64,000 bases of DNA from Siphonodentalium dalli (GCA_032622095.1 CP136069.1:82050958-82114957), one strand, 5' to 3'. Counted from the stretch's first letter, positions 12,401 to 22,317 are shown. Numbers and translations are program-made. The notes: generated from the letters alone by a model not told the origin.

Positions 12401-12984
12401 CTCAAGTTACCATGCAGACAACACAAAAACAGTGATTTCTAAGTAGAATAATGGGCATTACTCCCGTCAAAAATCATTGAACCATGACCAAATTTGAACT
12501 TGGCCTGCATCTACTCAAATGTGAACCACGTTCCAATTATCAAGAAATTCTGTTGAATATTCCTCAAGTTAACATATGGACATGGATGTGGACAGACGCA
12601 TGCAAGGACGTGCTGATTATAGTATCAGTAATACTCAAAAATATATGGAACAACCATTTTATGTTGCCTGGAATGACAGATATACATCAAGTTAGGCTAG
12701 CTAAATCAAGCAGCATAGTATTGATTGTAATGTTTTAGTGAGCATCTTCTGAATTTCTTATATCCAATGTTTAAATCCATTTGTGGTTTATTTTAAAGAG
12801 TTTGTCATATACTAATACTCAAATAACATACCAAATTCCAGAATGTGAGGAATTTGAATTGCCCGCCCATAATGTCAGCACCTCGGAAGGGCTTGGTGTA
12901 CATCACATGGTAATGTAGAGTGTACACATATATAGCCGCTGTTAAAAAGTGTGTCATAAGAGCAACATAGTTGATTCCAGCCAT
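341..12984 (-). CDS. AIG1: AIG1/ADTRP-family membrane hydrolase, five coding exons (gene span)
   Basis: Joined exons 12832-12984, 11361-11507, 3743-3844, 1351-1466 and 341-492 encode about 224 residues colinear with vertebrate androgen-induced gene 1 and ADTRP. Known members are ER/plasma-membrane multi-pass threonine hydrolases that split fatty-acid esters of hydroxy fatty acids (FAHFAs). Seen here: FLTFWNL with the expected catalytic Thr at about residue 47, RDFMFATLAFP, IIPRWLNHAVHTT with the expected catalytic His at about residue 135, the YPRRKTG loop, TGFWVYPVLE and LYILGE. Every junction has GT-AG signals and matching phase; the TG|G split tryptophan joins exons 4 and 5. Human AIG1 has about 245 residues, so only 15-25 C-terminal residues are missing. 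The family splits into AIG1 and ADTRP in vertebrates; this sequence resembles both, so the symbol is a family assignment. Confidence 0.9.
551..685. mobile_element. foldback MITE-like hairpin in AIG1 intron 4
   Basis: An imperfect palindrome: GTTATATACACAATG at the left returns as its reverse complement at the right, and the centre is GGCCATATAGCTATGTGGCC. The whole 135 bp can fold into one hairpin. No target duplication was resolved. Confidence 0.6.
1166..1270. repeat. short copy of the GAGGCCTAAGCAGAATGAGG repeat family
   Basis: An inverted pair of AATGAGGTTCCCAGGGGG and its complement lies around a short loop in AIG1 intron 4. The same sequence recurs several times at 43.2-44.05 kb, so this is a dispersed MITE-like family. 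Confidence 0.6.
1351..1466 (-). CDS. AIG1: AIG1 exon 4
   Basis: 116 nt beginning HTTVLLFLMIEY and ending SIYVI plus the first two bases of a Trp codon. An ACTTCCAG acceptor and a GTAAGTTT donor flank it. The leading His aligns with the reported catalytic His (H134) of human AIG1, and HHYPRRKTG is the conserved loop. Confidence 0.92.
1467..3742 (-). other. AIG1 intron 3, mostly unrecognised
   Basis: 2.3 kb of AT-rich intron between exons 4 and 3. Apart from a hairpin at 3581-3694 I see no coding sequence, array or mobile-element end here. Confidence 0.6.
3581..3694. mobile_element. foldback MITE-like hairpin in AIG1 intron 3
   Basis: AATGTAGTTTGAGTGTTTTA at the left is answered by its imperfect reverse complement at 3675-3694, around a loop of about 70 bp flanked by GGGTAT/ATACCC. 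It ends 48 bp from exon 3. Confidence 0.6.
3743..3844 (-). CDS. AIG1: AIG1 exon 3
   Basis: 34 codons in phase 0/0 from FVVCTFWGIY to IIPRWLNHAV, bounded by a TTTTCAG acceptor and a GTATGTT donor. It matches the VFWIIYAYDR...LDNFIPGWLNH block of AIG1. The catalytic His follows as the first residue of the next exon. Confidence 0.92.
4023..4137. mobile_element. foldback MITE-like hairpin in AIG1 intron 2
   Basis: GAACAGGCCAGGAACAGA at the left pairs with TCTGTTCCTGGACTGTTC at the right; about 115 bp in total. Confidence 0.5.
5840..6968. mobile_element. hAT-like element nested in the left arm (1129 bp)
   Basis: Ends CAGGCCTCAG...CTGAGGCCTG with a perfect 8-bp target duplication GACGAAAC at 5832-5839 and 6969-6976. 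The uninterrupted right arm (near 9970-9990) confirms that the sequence on either side was once contiguous. Subterminal repeats of AGGGAGACTTCAGG and GCGA-rich motifs are present. No transposase is visible, so it is non-autonomous. Confidence 0.9.
6416..6461. repeat. exact 23-bp tandem duplication
   Basis: GGTCTCTTCAAAAAGTCCGACGC is present twice, back to back, with no mismatch, inside the hAT-like element. Confidence 0.85.
7103..8052. other. core of the 6.7-kb element, left of the nested insertion
   Basis: About 950 bp with overlapping frames of 60-107 codons on both strands. None resembles a known protein and none continues beyond the core. I see no transposase motif. Confidence 0.5.
8059..9434. 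mobile_element. hAT-like element with 6-bp duplication, nested in the core (1376 bp)
   Basis: Terminal CAGGGATGAGAA and TTCTCATCCCTG are flanked by AAAGCT on both sides (8053-8058 and 9435-9440). A 6-bp duplication with CAGGG ends fits the hAT6-type group used in repeat libraries, which is inferred from ends only. The element holds one zinc-finger open frame and is otherwise degenerate. Confidence 0.75.
8564..8992 (-). pseudogene. zinc-finger N-terminal fragment of a hAT-like transposase
   Basis: A 142-residue frame with a basic, charged N-terminus (residues 8-40) followed at about residues 70-98 by CVSC...HCKSERHKNR, a C-x2-C...H-x5-H arrangement typical of the BED/TTF-like DNA-binding fingers at the start of hAT transposases. 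The frame stops soon after and no catalytic or dimerisation domain follows, so it is a truncated gene inside the 8059-9434 element. CCAAT-like boxes lie upstream (about 9120-9230) and could be the old promoter. Transposase assignment is inference from finger type and context. Confidence 0.5.
9865..11241 (-). repeat. right inverted arm of the 6.7-kb element
   Basis: 1377 bp, the reverse complement of the left arm and free of insertions, which makes it the reference for the ancestral arm. It includes a G-tract near 11200 mirrored by a C-tract near 4590. Confidence 0.8.
11361..11507 (-). CDS. AIG1: AIG1 exon 2
   Basis: 49 codons in phase 0/0 from CIQVIYF to FATLAFPLGS, flanked by a CATTTCAG acceptor and a GTAAGT donor. 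It matches the second membrane segment and the RDxMxATLAFP block of AIG1. It is squeezed between two repeats: a long inverted-repeat element ends 119 bp downstream of its donor, and a tandem-array repeat begins about 10 bp upstream of its acceptor. Confidence 0.92.
11518..12620. repeat. tandem-array repeat in AIG1 intron 1
   Basis: Begins AACAAGAGCATTGCTAGGAC next to the exon 2 acceptor and contains imperfect units with AAGGGCATAACTC and CATGACCAAATTTGAACTTGG-like phrases. The same start and first units recur at 51042-51740. No coding potential is seen. Confidence 0.7.
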
Positions 12985-13013
12985 ACTGTACTATTCTTTC
13001 TTCCAGAGTTTTT
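12832..13013 (-). CDS. AIG1: AIG1 exon 1 (first coding exon, with 5' leader)
   Basis: The ATG is at 12984-12982 and 51 codons run from MAGINYV to FLTFWNL, ending in phase 0 before a GTATG donor. A TTTCAG acceptor ends at 13014, so a 29-nt leader precedes the ATG and at least one non-coding exon must lie further upstream, beyond 13014. The exon carries the first hydrophobic segment (about residues 5-25) and the putative catalytic Thr. Confidence 0.88.
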
Positions 13014-13643
13014 CTGAAAGATAAAAAGTTGTTTTACTTAGTTGAAGTTAGTTCAGCAATAATAGTATCTTTTCAGGATCTTCCTGAAATTTTGTGAAAA
13101 ACCTGTATCAATGCGTTCTCTTATTACATGCGAGTCTCCCATATAGACCGGGTTGTGGCTGAGGTAGGTGTCACCTGGAGATGGAGAAATTCCCATGTTG
13201 ATTTTCTATTTCTGGGTACCATTCTACATCAGAATTTCTGAGGTGTATGGGGCAAAGCCGAGAAGTTTTTTTTTAAATGGTCAAAATCATGTCAAAATTG
13301 CTTGAAAATGGCTATATTCTAAAAAATCAATCTATGATAGTTAAAATTGTGATAAATGAAACGAAACATCCACCTAACTGACCTCAATTAGTCTACTTAT
13401 CATGAGTAAAAAGAAATATCACAAAATGATAGACCTATTTATGAAAAAAATTCAAATTTGTAATTTTTTGGCCAATATTTGACGAAATTTCATCCAGCGA
13501 AAAATAGTCATAACTAAAAAATCGTTCTTTAAATCACAACCATATGAGCTTTGAAAACAGCTCACATCATTTGTGCTACTATCTATTGAGAAATAATTAC
13601 CATTTATTTTATATGTTTCCTTATATTTATGATATTGTTACCC

Positions 13644-14650
13644 CTACCCATAATTTTTTTTTTTTTTAAACAAAATTACATATTTGAATAATAATAGTTT
13701 CCTATAAGTTTGAACAGTTAGATGCTTACTAGTCATAATTTTAACAGTCCACATAACTCTCATCTTCACTTTCAGTATAGTCGGCTCCTTCATAGTCCAC
13801 AAGAATCTCATCAATATCATCTGGAAAGATCTTATCATACCACTGGGGCAAAACATGTACTATAGCGAGCTTGGTTTACATCCTTCTCTTTCCTGTTGTA
13901 TACTTCACATACATATTCCTCAATTGAACAGAACAGTTCATCACTCCTTTTCCACGAATTACCCAATTGAGCAAGCGTGTTTAAATGCCTTTCTTTCTTC
14001 ATAGCTTTCCAGCATAGCCTTTTTCCCTTTCTGAAAAATGCTGAATTGTAGTCATTTCCTGACAATGCATGAAGGCCAATTAGGGCTTCTTTCTGAATCT
14101 CACTTAGATCAACATCCGATAGATTGATGACACATCTATGCACACCCTTATTCGAATCCAGAAAAACCCTTCGAGCATACGTGGTATGGCGAAATATTGA
14201 AATGGCAATAACAGCTATGTCTGTATCACCAGAGGGTGACCTTATAATAACTGAACCTTCGGTCGTATCGAGTATGTGCTTTGCGTGAAGAATCAACTTA
14301 GTGTCTGCTTCTTCTTGATTGCCGATCAAATCTGGCAGAGTTGTTGTTTCCTCAGCAGTAAGATGTAAACAATTATTGAAAGTTGAGAAAACTATCACTT
14401 TCGAACTTAGAATAGCAAGAATATCATTTGTTCTCTTCAATAGAATATTTTCAAACATTTCTATTAATCTGGTTTTGTTCTTATCGCATTTTAGAAAATT
14501 CGAAAAGTCTCGTGGAAGTTTTGAGTATTCTGATTTAACGAAGATTTGATCAGATGAACCATGCCTCAAACGCTCTCCATTATTCCATTTCAGAACCCAA
14601 TCAAACGAAATTCTGAAAAAGTGTTTTCGAAAGCAGTCAAAAGCAAACAT
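13644..14650 (-). pseudogene. left copy of the EEADTK/SGDTDI mobile-element protein
   Basis: Frame 13835-14650 reads LRHGSSDQIFVKSEYSKLPRDF, then NQEEADTKLILHAKHIL, IRSPSGDTDIAVIAI, and IGLHALSGNDYNSAFFRKGK. These are hallmark blocks of a highly multiplied protein in molluscs and cnidarians that is usually left as hypothetical and looks mobile-element-borne; the acidic motifs could be catalytic, but that is inference. The frame breaks after QARYS where about 180 bp present in the right copy is missing, and the tail resumes in another frame at 13644-13856. The N-terminal third is absent because the arm ends. Confidence 0.65.
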
Positions 14651-16045
14651 TTAACAATTAAAGGAAAATCAACCATTGTTGAGGCAAATAGAGACATTCT
14701 TGGTCAATTGATAGCTCCATCAAGAGAACATGGAAAAGTTATAGACTTCGAAAAGTTGGAGTATCTTCTATCTCCAGTCCCTCTGAGCCTCAAGTTTCCA
14801 GACGGTAGTATTCGGTCAACTCCAAAAAAATTTCTTATGGATATCATTCAGAAAAATATTTCTTCTAATTCCTCACTTCCACAACGATCAGCCGTGTCAG
14901 CATACATTGTTGACCTGATAGTACTCATCAGAGTTCAGGTAGCACTTCCAGAAACATATGAGGAATTTGTTATTAAGGTAATATCTTCTCTTCCAAAGTA
15001 TTATAACAGAGTTGATCTAGTTTGTGATTCTTACAAGGATGTTAGTTTGAGGCATGGTTCATCTGATCAAATCTTCGTTAAATCAGAATACTCAAAACTT
15101 CCACGAGACTTTTCGGATTTTCTAAAATGCGATAAAAACAAAACCAGATTAATAGAAATGTTTGAAAATATTCAATCGGAGAGAACAAATGATATTCTTG
15201 CTATTCTAAGTTTGAAAGTGATAGTTTTCTCAACTTTCAATAGTTGTTTACATCTTACTGCTGAGGAAACAACAACTGTGCCAGATTTGATCAGCAATCA
15301 ATAAGAAGCAGACACTAAGTTGATTTTTCACGCAAAGCACATACTCGATACGACGGAAAGTTCAGTTATTATAAGGTCACCCTCTGGTGATACAGACATA
15401 GCCGTTATTGCCATTTCAATATTTCGCCATACCACGTATGCTCGAAGGGTTTTTCTGGATTCGAATAAGGATGTGCATAGATGTGTCATCAACCTATCAG
15501 ATGTTGATCTAAGTGAGATTCAGAAAGAAGCCCTAATTGGCCTTCATGCATTGTCAGGAAATGACTACAATTCAGCATTTTTCAGAAAGGTAAAAAGGCT
15601 ATGCTGGAAAGCTATGAAGAAAGAAAGGCATTTAAACATGCTTGCTCAATTGGGTAATTCGTGGAAAATGAGTGATGAACTGTTCTGTTCCATTGAGAAA
15701 TATGTATGTGAAGTATACAACAGAAAAGAGAAAGATGTAAACCAAGCTCGCTATAGTATCTACAAGAACAAACTCAGATCAAATCGAATTGTTGACATGT
15801 CGTTATTACCCCCTTGTTGTGAGTCCTTATTTCTCCATGTTTTGCTTTCAAATTAAATTGCAAGACTTTGGAAACTCTCAACAATGAGAATGGTGGAAGA
15901 TGTTAGTTTCATAGAACATTGGTGGACGGAAGATGTTTTGCCCCAGTGGTATGATAAGATCTTTCCAGATGATATTGAGGAGATTCTTGTGGACTATTAA
16001 GGAGCCGACTATACTGAAAGTGAAGATGAGAGTGATGTGGACTGT
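14561..16045 (+). pseudogene. right copy of the EEADTK/SGDTDI mobile-element protein
   Basis: Longer than its mirror copy: it includes the N-terminal block EKLEYLLSPVPLSLKFPDGS and RVDLVCDSYKDVSLRHGSS in the single-copy spacer, then the blocks shared with the left copy. In-frame stops near 15303 (replacing the first Glu of EEADTK), 15855 and 15999 break it. The C-terminal part HWWTEDVLPQWYDKIFPDDIEEIL and an acidic tail are still legible. Non-functional as it stands. Superfamily not assigned. Confidence 0.65.
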
Positions 16046-16445
16046 TAAAACAATTACTAGTAAGCATCTGGCTGTTCAAACTTATAGGAATCTATTATTA
16101 TTCAAATATGTAATTTTGTTTAAAAAAAAATATTTTTAGGGGTAGGGGTAACAATATCATGAATAAAAGGAAACATTTAAAATAAATGGTCATTATTTCT
16201 CATTAGATAGTAGCACAAATGATGTGAGCTATTTTTAAAGCTCATTTGGTCGTAATTTAAAGAACAATTTTTAAATTATGACAATTTTTTGCTGGATGAA
16301 AAATTGAAATTTCGTCAAATATATAGGCCAAAAAATTACAAATTTGATTTTTTTTTCAAAATACGTCCTTTTGCTCATGATAAGTAGACTAATTGAGGTC
16401 AGTTAGGTGGATGTTTCGTTTCATTTATCACAATTTTAACTATCA

Positions 16446-18774
16446 GGCCTAAAAAAAAAGACGTTTGTTTCCGCTAACCCGACCGACCCTATTTTAAATC
16501 CCCGACCCTAAACTTTTTATTGCCATTGCAAAAACAAAAACAAAAAAAACAATTTTTTTTTTTTTTTTTCAATTTAGGTCACAATTCATATCATAACAAG
16601 ATGCAAAACATTAATATATTTATATATATTGCCATAAGAAATTTAAGTTTACAAAAAGATTTAAGTTTAACAGTTGGAATCATACCGTACTGTAAAGTAT
16701 GTTTGGCTTTATCTAGCTTTCATCTGTGAAAACTTCAAATAGTTTGAGTTCAGGTTTGTTATCATTCAGCCTTCAGACTTCAGTATTTCAATCAAATACA
16801 GCACAGGAACATTAACAATTTGATCAAATCAACCTGGTTATCAGGTGGGATATCATAATACCAAATGAAAAATTAACATAGAGATTAGTACTATAAATAG
16901 TAATTACTAACTTAATAGACATTGTTTCTGTACTACATGTAGTATATTATGTATGTGTCTCACTTGAATTTTATAAAATAGCCTATTATATGAATTAGAG
17001 TGATAATGGTAAGTCTCATTTCAAGCAGGATAATCATAGTCCATTGAACCAAAAGATATCTGACAATATCGTATAAACATTTCCAATCCATACATATAAA
17101 ACAAGAGATCGACTGTCGTCCGGTGCATACCCTCTTAGCGCATACCGCCTGATGTGGGCATATCTATAACTTATGATTGCTATTCTCAGACAGATGGACC
17201 CAAAAAATCAGCATTTTCATGTAAACAAAGATGAATAACTATAAAACAAAAAACCAACACAAAACAGTTGAATGTGCCATTAAATGTCCTCATAGTGGTG
17301 AACATCCATACAAAATTTCGTTGAGATCTGAGCATTACTGTTCAAGTTATGACCTCAGAACAGACATCGGATGAACCAAACAGCCAACCTTTCCAGAAAA
17401 ACAAAGATGAATAACTCTAGAATGGAAAAGCGGAACAGAACAATGGAACCCTCTATTGAATGTCCTCATAGTAGTGAACATCCATACCAAATTTCATTGA
17501 GATCCCAGCACAACTGTTGAAGTTACGACATGAACAGACACCAGACGGACCAAAAATCCAATATTTCCAGATAAACAAAGATGTATACACATGTAAGTCT
17601 AGAATTGAAAATTCGAACAAAACGATGGAACCCTCTTTTTAATGTCCTCATAGTAGTGAACATCCATACCAATTTTCATTGAGATCCCAGCACAACTGTT
17701 GAAGTTACGACATGAACAGACCCCAGACAGACCAAAATGCCAACATTTCCAGATAAACAAAGATGAAACACTCTAGAATGGAAAATCCGAACAAAACGAT
17801 GGAACCCTCTATTTAATGTCCTCATAGTAGTGAACATCCATACCTGATTTCATTGAGATCCGAGTACTACTGTTCAAGTTATGACATGAACAGACATCGG
17901 ACGGACGTATGGATGGACACACGGACGGACAGGTGCAAAACAGTATACCCACTTTTTTTTTTAAAAGGGGTATAAAAATTTTCAAAGTTATGTTTCAGAA
18001 ACTTGATCAAATTGACCTCTCAGTAAAATTCTAAATTCTGACTCTGCCCTAGATTAGCTCTAAATGCAATGGATTTTCACAAATTTTCCAGGGTGAGAAC
18101 CCCCACCATCAGCAGGGGGGGGGGGGGTCACCCCTCCCAAACCTTCCTCCGCTCAGGCCTTCAGGTTATGCCTTTGGCATATCATTGCCCAAAAACAGGT
18201 GTCCTCAAAATATACCTAGATCCTTCACTGAATGTGGAGGAGAAGGTGGTGTTCTGAAGCCATCATTAAGAGATCGGTACAAGACGGTCACTCCAATATG
18301 TGAACAGTGCAGTGGTGCTGGACTGACTCCAGTTGTCACCAGACCATATGGGAAATATTAGGATTATCAAAGACTATATTAGTACCGGTATATAGACTAG
18401 TATATATGTAAATATTAAAGCATATGTAAGATTGAATTGGAGTTTATAGTTTCTCTGTCATCTGGGTTAACATGATTAGTTTAAACATATTTATTTGTCT
18501 AATTTATATAACACATTTTATATGACACATACATTGTTTATACAGACAATGGGATTGGAGGACAAGTGCTGACTCACTTATGGGTACCCCCTCTCCCTCT
18601 TAACATGATTGGGGCTTAGAAGTTCATAGTTTGGGTTATTGACAAGTATTATACAGTTATTTTTAAAGATACGGAAAAAAAAAAAGTTATCCAAAAACAA
18701 AAAGTTAAGCCTACCTACCTACCCTAATTTTTTTCAGCTCGTTAGCGGAAACAAACGTATTTTTTTGTTAGGCC
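16446..18774. mobile_element. 2.3-kb TIR element inserted in the right arm
   Basis: Starts GGCCTAAAAAAAAAGACGTT and ends with the complement; the 33-bp ends share ACGTTTGTTTCCGCTAAC. The 3-bp target TCA is duplicated (16443-16445 and 18775-18777), and the intact left arm near 13330 shows the empty site. A 3-bp duplication is compatible with PIF/Harbinger, but no transposase is visible. Internally it carries an AT-rich stretch, a tandem array and a G-tract near 18114. Confidence 0.8.
17101..17975. repeat. tandem array, about 175-bp unit
   Basis: Four to five units each with AAAGATGAATAACTCTAGAA and CATAGTAGTGAACATCCATA. The array ends in GACGGAC-type simple repeats followed by a TATACCC...GGGGTATA stem-loop. 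This architecture recurs several times in the window. Confidence 0.75.
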
Positions 18775-18971
18775 TCATAGATTGATTTTTTAGAATATAG
18801 CCATTTTCAAGAAATTTTGACATGATTTTGATCATTTAAAAAATACTTCTGGGCTTTGCCCCCTAGACAACTAAGAAATTCTGATGTAGAATGGTAACCA
18901 GAAATAGAAAATCAACATGGGAATTTCTCCATCTCCGGGTGACACCTACCTCAGCCACAACCCGGACTATA

Positions 18972-19531
18972 GTCAAATGCGATAAATTTAAAGAATCAAT
19001 AACCTGTCTCTTGCCAATAGAATTCACAAAAAAAACAAATGTAATAGTTATGAGTGAACTACTCAAAACTAAAGACAATCACGTATTTCGACATCTACGT
19101 ATTCTGATAAGACAAATAGTCAAAGAATTTTCTTAGATTTATATATCATATAACGTACATGAACGCCCATGCATTAAAATATATGATATGATAAAACAGT
19201 GTTTAAATCTACTGAAGCATATATATACATGTATGGTAGCCAATTATTTGATATGTATGACATTATAATATATGATATGATAAAACAGTGTTTAAATCTA
19301 CTGAAGCATATATATACATGTACAGTAGCCAAATTATAGGATATGTATGACATTATTTATTTAATTTATTTAGAAACATATGTTTGTTCGCCATGTTGAC
19401 CACATGTAAATATGTACATATCTGTATATACTTAATATATTTATCCCAATGTCTTTGTTAAGAAAATGAGAAATAAATAAATTAAATTGGTAGGGATCTT
19501 TAGCGTGCACACATTGTTGTACACAGGTTAG
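18972..19531. other. AT-rich DNA without recognised genes
   Basis: Apart from an 89-bp tandem duplication at 19179-19356, no open frame, element end or RNA gene could be supported. Confidence 0.5.
19179..19356. repeat. 89-bp tandem duplication
   Basis: Two nearly identical units starting ATATATGATATGATAAAACA, separated by no spacer, with only a handful of differences. Confidence 0.85.
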
Positions 19532-19725
19532 ATCATGCCATGAATTTCTACTCTGGCTGACAACCGTAGAGATCATATTCCACCAGTACAAAACCCGGGA
19601 ACTTTTTAAAGTTTTGACAGGGAACCTTATAAAGTCGAAAAATAATGCGGGGAATGTATTTCTTTGTTAATACCTGTTGCTTAATAATTTATTCATCAGT
19701 ACGTGAAGTTCCCAGCTCGAGACAT
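19532..19725. repeat. dispersed repeat, GATCATGCCATGAATTTCTA family
   Basis: Shares the GATCATGCCATGAATYTCTA end and the TTTTGACAGGGAA segment with the inverted element at 39661-40187 and with fragments at about 22855-22890 and 25591-25625. A partial copy with one end only. Confidence 0.6.
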
Positions 19726-19969
19726 TATTTACATGACTTTTGACACCCGATTCCACGATAAATATTTATTTTATTCCCTGTCATCAAAATTCTCAAAATA
19801 TGTGGAAATTTTGGTAAAATTTGGTAATTAAACGAACAGAAGATGCCTTTAATTGGCATGACGCACATGTATATAGCGGCACAGATAATACGTGCAAATC
19901 AATTTTCAGATGCTATGCTTAGTTGACCAAAATTGTTCGGGTTTCTGAATAAATAGTTAGATTTTTACA

Positions 19970-19987
19970 CCCCCCCCCCCCCCCCCC
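19970..19987. repeat. 18-nt cytosine tract
   Basis: Uninterrupted run of C (poly-G on the other strand); likely length-variable. Nothing else is recognised between 19726 and 20353. Confidence 0.9.
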
Positions 19988-20353
19988 TTGCACCAGAAAG
20001 ATAGGAATTTCCACACGGTCGACAAGTTGGCAGCTGCATGGTTAAAAATACTCGAGACATCAAGTTTATGCTGATGGTCAGATGTCCACAAATAGATGAA
20101 GATATCGATGTGAGGTGATTTCTCTCTTAAAGTGGCACACCAGATACAGAATAACGATAAATAAGTGAAAAACTCACTAAGGTTATTAGGTGCAAATATT
20201 CCCCACTTCCTGAAAAATGGCAATACAATCCAAATTATGGTGTAATGTAATGTCTAACTATGTATGCTTTGCAAATCAGATCACAATTATGTGATTTTTC
20301 CCCTTGTTTCTCCATCATAGGCCGAAATACGAAAAATTCGAATTTTCTGCTTT

Positions 20354-20811
20354 AGGTTAGAAGGAACTAAATGTTTTCCATAGGCCACAGTGTTAACGTT
20401 TGACCACGCCCACACTAAATTTTCGAGTTCCGAAGTGCACGATGCATGCGTTCGTAAAGACCAACCCTTTTGGCATCTGTTCGCACATACAGGAGGAGTA
20501 CCTTTCGAGCCACGCCTTTCTCAAAAAGCAGCATATGTTTTCCACACTACCCCGCTTTTTGCACAGAATTTTGACAGTCTGACGAAAGCCAATACACAGC
20601 CTCAATCTCCCGCCATTGTGTGGACACGAACGCATTTCAGACTAGGAAATGCCCACGTTTTTACATGCTATGGGTATTATATTTCTTGAATTTGTAAAAT
20701 TATTTGACATATTATACGCCAATCGCACGCCATAATTTTTTTAACTCGTATTCGAGATACCCTGTAAAAACGAAAGGGATGTAATTCTACTTATTTAGTT
20801 CCTTCCAACCT
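20354..20811. mobile_element. short inverted-end repeat (458 bp)
   Basis: AGGTTAGAAGGAACTAAAT at the left and its complement with one mismatch at the right. No clear target duplication and no coding capacity; overlapping frames of 60-99 codons on both strands look fortuitous. Confidence 0.45.
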
Positions 20812-20820
20812 TGTACTCTC

Positions 20821-20897
20821 GGGGTCCAAATAAGTGTACCCGTACGCTTAACTATTTTCAAGGAGAAATCCACCCTGTACGCTGCTTATTTGGGACC
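20821..20897. repeat. 77-bp hairpin
   Basis: GGGGTCCAAATAAG and CTTATTTGGGACCC form the stem. From here to 21596 I recognise nothing further. Confidence 0.45.
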
Positions 20898-21596
20898 CTA
20901 CGTTTTTAAATTTCAGCTAAATGTGTAAAAAAAATATGAATTTACCTAAGCTAAATGTGTATGTTTGAAACACTTGAACATTCAGTTATTAATTGTTTGT
21001 ACTTTAAATATAGCCTGCGATGTTTACATCGACAGCTGGGTACGCGCGCATTTTACGTGAGAATCTGACGTCATTTTGTCGTGGGAACACCAATCAGTCT
21101 ATTTATATTTTGTGTCAAACTGTATTCACATTGGCCTGAATTAGCGGCAAATAACTTGCTAGCATTTAATCAATAGTATGTATTAGAGAAGTAACTGTAA
21201 AACGAAATGCGTACATGTATAGGCAGTACATAGTATCAGTTTGCGCGAATAATATGTCGCAACCACGAGTGTACTGTTGAGGCGAACTTCCCTATAGAGC
21301 AGTAATGAATGCGTTTCATTTTCGGTTTCGGCAAGCATGTGTTCACGGGGGTTCACAATGGGGATTGCAATAAACTGAACTGCTGGTACATTTAATTAGC
21401 ACTGTAATCAGTGTGAATATTTTCGGGGTATTGTCGGCATTTATCGTTTTATTATGGCGATCGGTGAGCGATCGCATGCATTCATCTTCATAACACTAGC
21501 AGTCAACGCACACAGACCAATATTTTATTGACATCGGTCATCTCATAGAAAACACACATCGCACATGTTGGGACCCCATTGATACATTTTTTTTTA

Positions 21597-22246
21597 TCTC
21601 CTATATATTCTGTACATGTGTCCTTTATAGACTCGAAAACGGCTGGACCGATCGGGCTCAAACTTCCCATCTAAGGGTAAAAACACACAGGAATGGTCGT
21701 CGCGGCATTTTGGAGAAGCTCAAAGCACCCGTTCTCCACTCTCAGTCACAAAAAAACAGCACTGCGCAGTTAATCGCATTCCCATCCGCAGTGTCGTTGA
21801 TAAAGAGCATCTATATACACGACGAGTATAAATACGGCTCCATTGACCGCCTCGAGGCGAAATTTCGTACTTAATTTCGTACTTAGGGGTTTCAAGGAAC
21901 GGGGGAGATTTTTATCGGGTCAGTTTTTCTGCGCGAGGTGACATTGACCTTCAAACGGGAACCCACAAATGATATATATGTGTGTGTCCTTTATAGACTT
22001 GAACCGATTGAGCTCAAACTTGCTACCTACGGGAAGTGTCATGGACGGGTTAAATTGTGACCCCGACCTGACCTTGACCTTGAAAATGATCAATTCAAGG
22101 TCAAATCGGGTAAAATTAAAAAGGCACAATTAACCCATTGAAAAACCAAAAAATTTAGTTAAACAAATTAATTAAAATATTAAAAATTGCATGTTTCAAT
22201 TGTCATGTTTCTGACGATTGCCGCCAGTGGCGGGCTAACCTGCTAG
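21597..22246 (+). mobile_element. non-autonomous Helitron (650 bp)
   Basis: The 5' end TCTCCTATATATT follows an A. The 3' end has a GC-rich stem-loop CCGCCAGTGGCGG at 22221-22233, then CTAG followed by T. This is the classic A^TC...hairpin...CTRR^T Helitron signature without inverted ends or target duplication. Inside are TGACCTTGACCTT repeats and a segment also present inverted at 37040-37225. No Rep/helicase frame, so non-autonomous. Confidence 0.8.
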
Positions 22247-22317
22247 TAATTTATAAATAGAATAAGTACTTCTTCCAAGTTCTCGCCGAACGAGATTGAA
22301 ATTTTTTTAAAAACAAA

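Larger units (their letters stand above)
13142..18971. mobile_element. 5.8-kb element with long inverted arms and head-to-head gene copies
   Basis: The ends read TATAGACCGGGTTGTGGCTG and the near-exact complement at 18950-18971; TA or TATA at both borders could be the target duplication. The left arm runs 13142 to about 14565 and the right arm about 15046 to 18971, interrupted at 16446-18774. Removing that insertion gives arms of about 1.42 and 1.6 kb; the difference is mostly one internal deletion of about 180 bp in the left arm. About 480 bp between them is single copy. Each arm carries a copy of the same protein-coding remnant, pointing outward. Confidence 0.8.

Noticed and set aside
20390-20689. 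99-codon + frame with an 80-codon antisense partner
   Set aside because: Both lie inside an inverted-end repeat and lack any domain; treated as chance.
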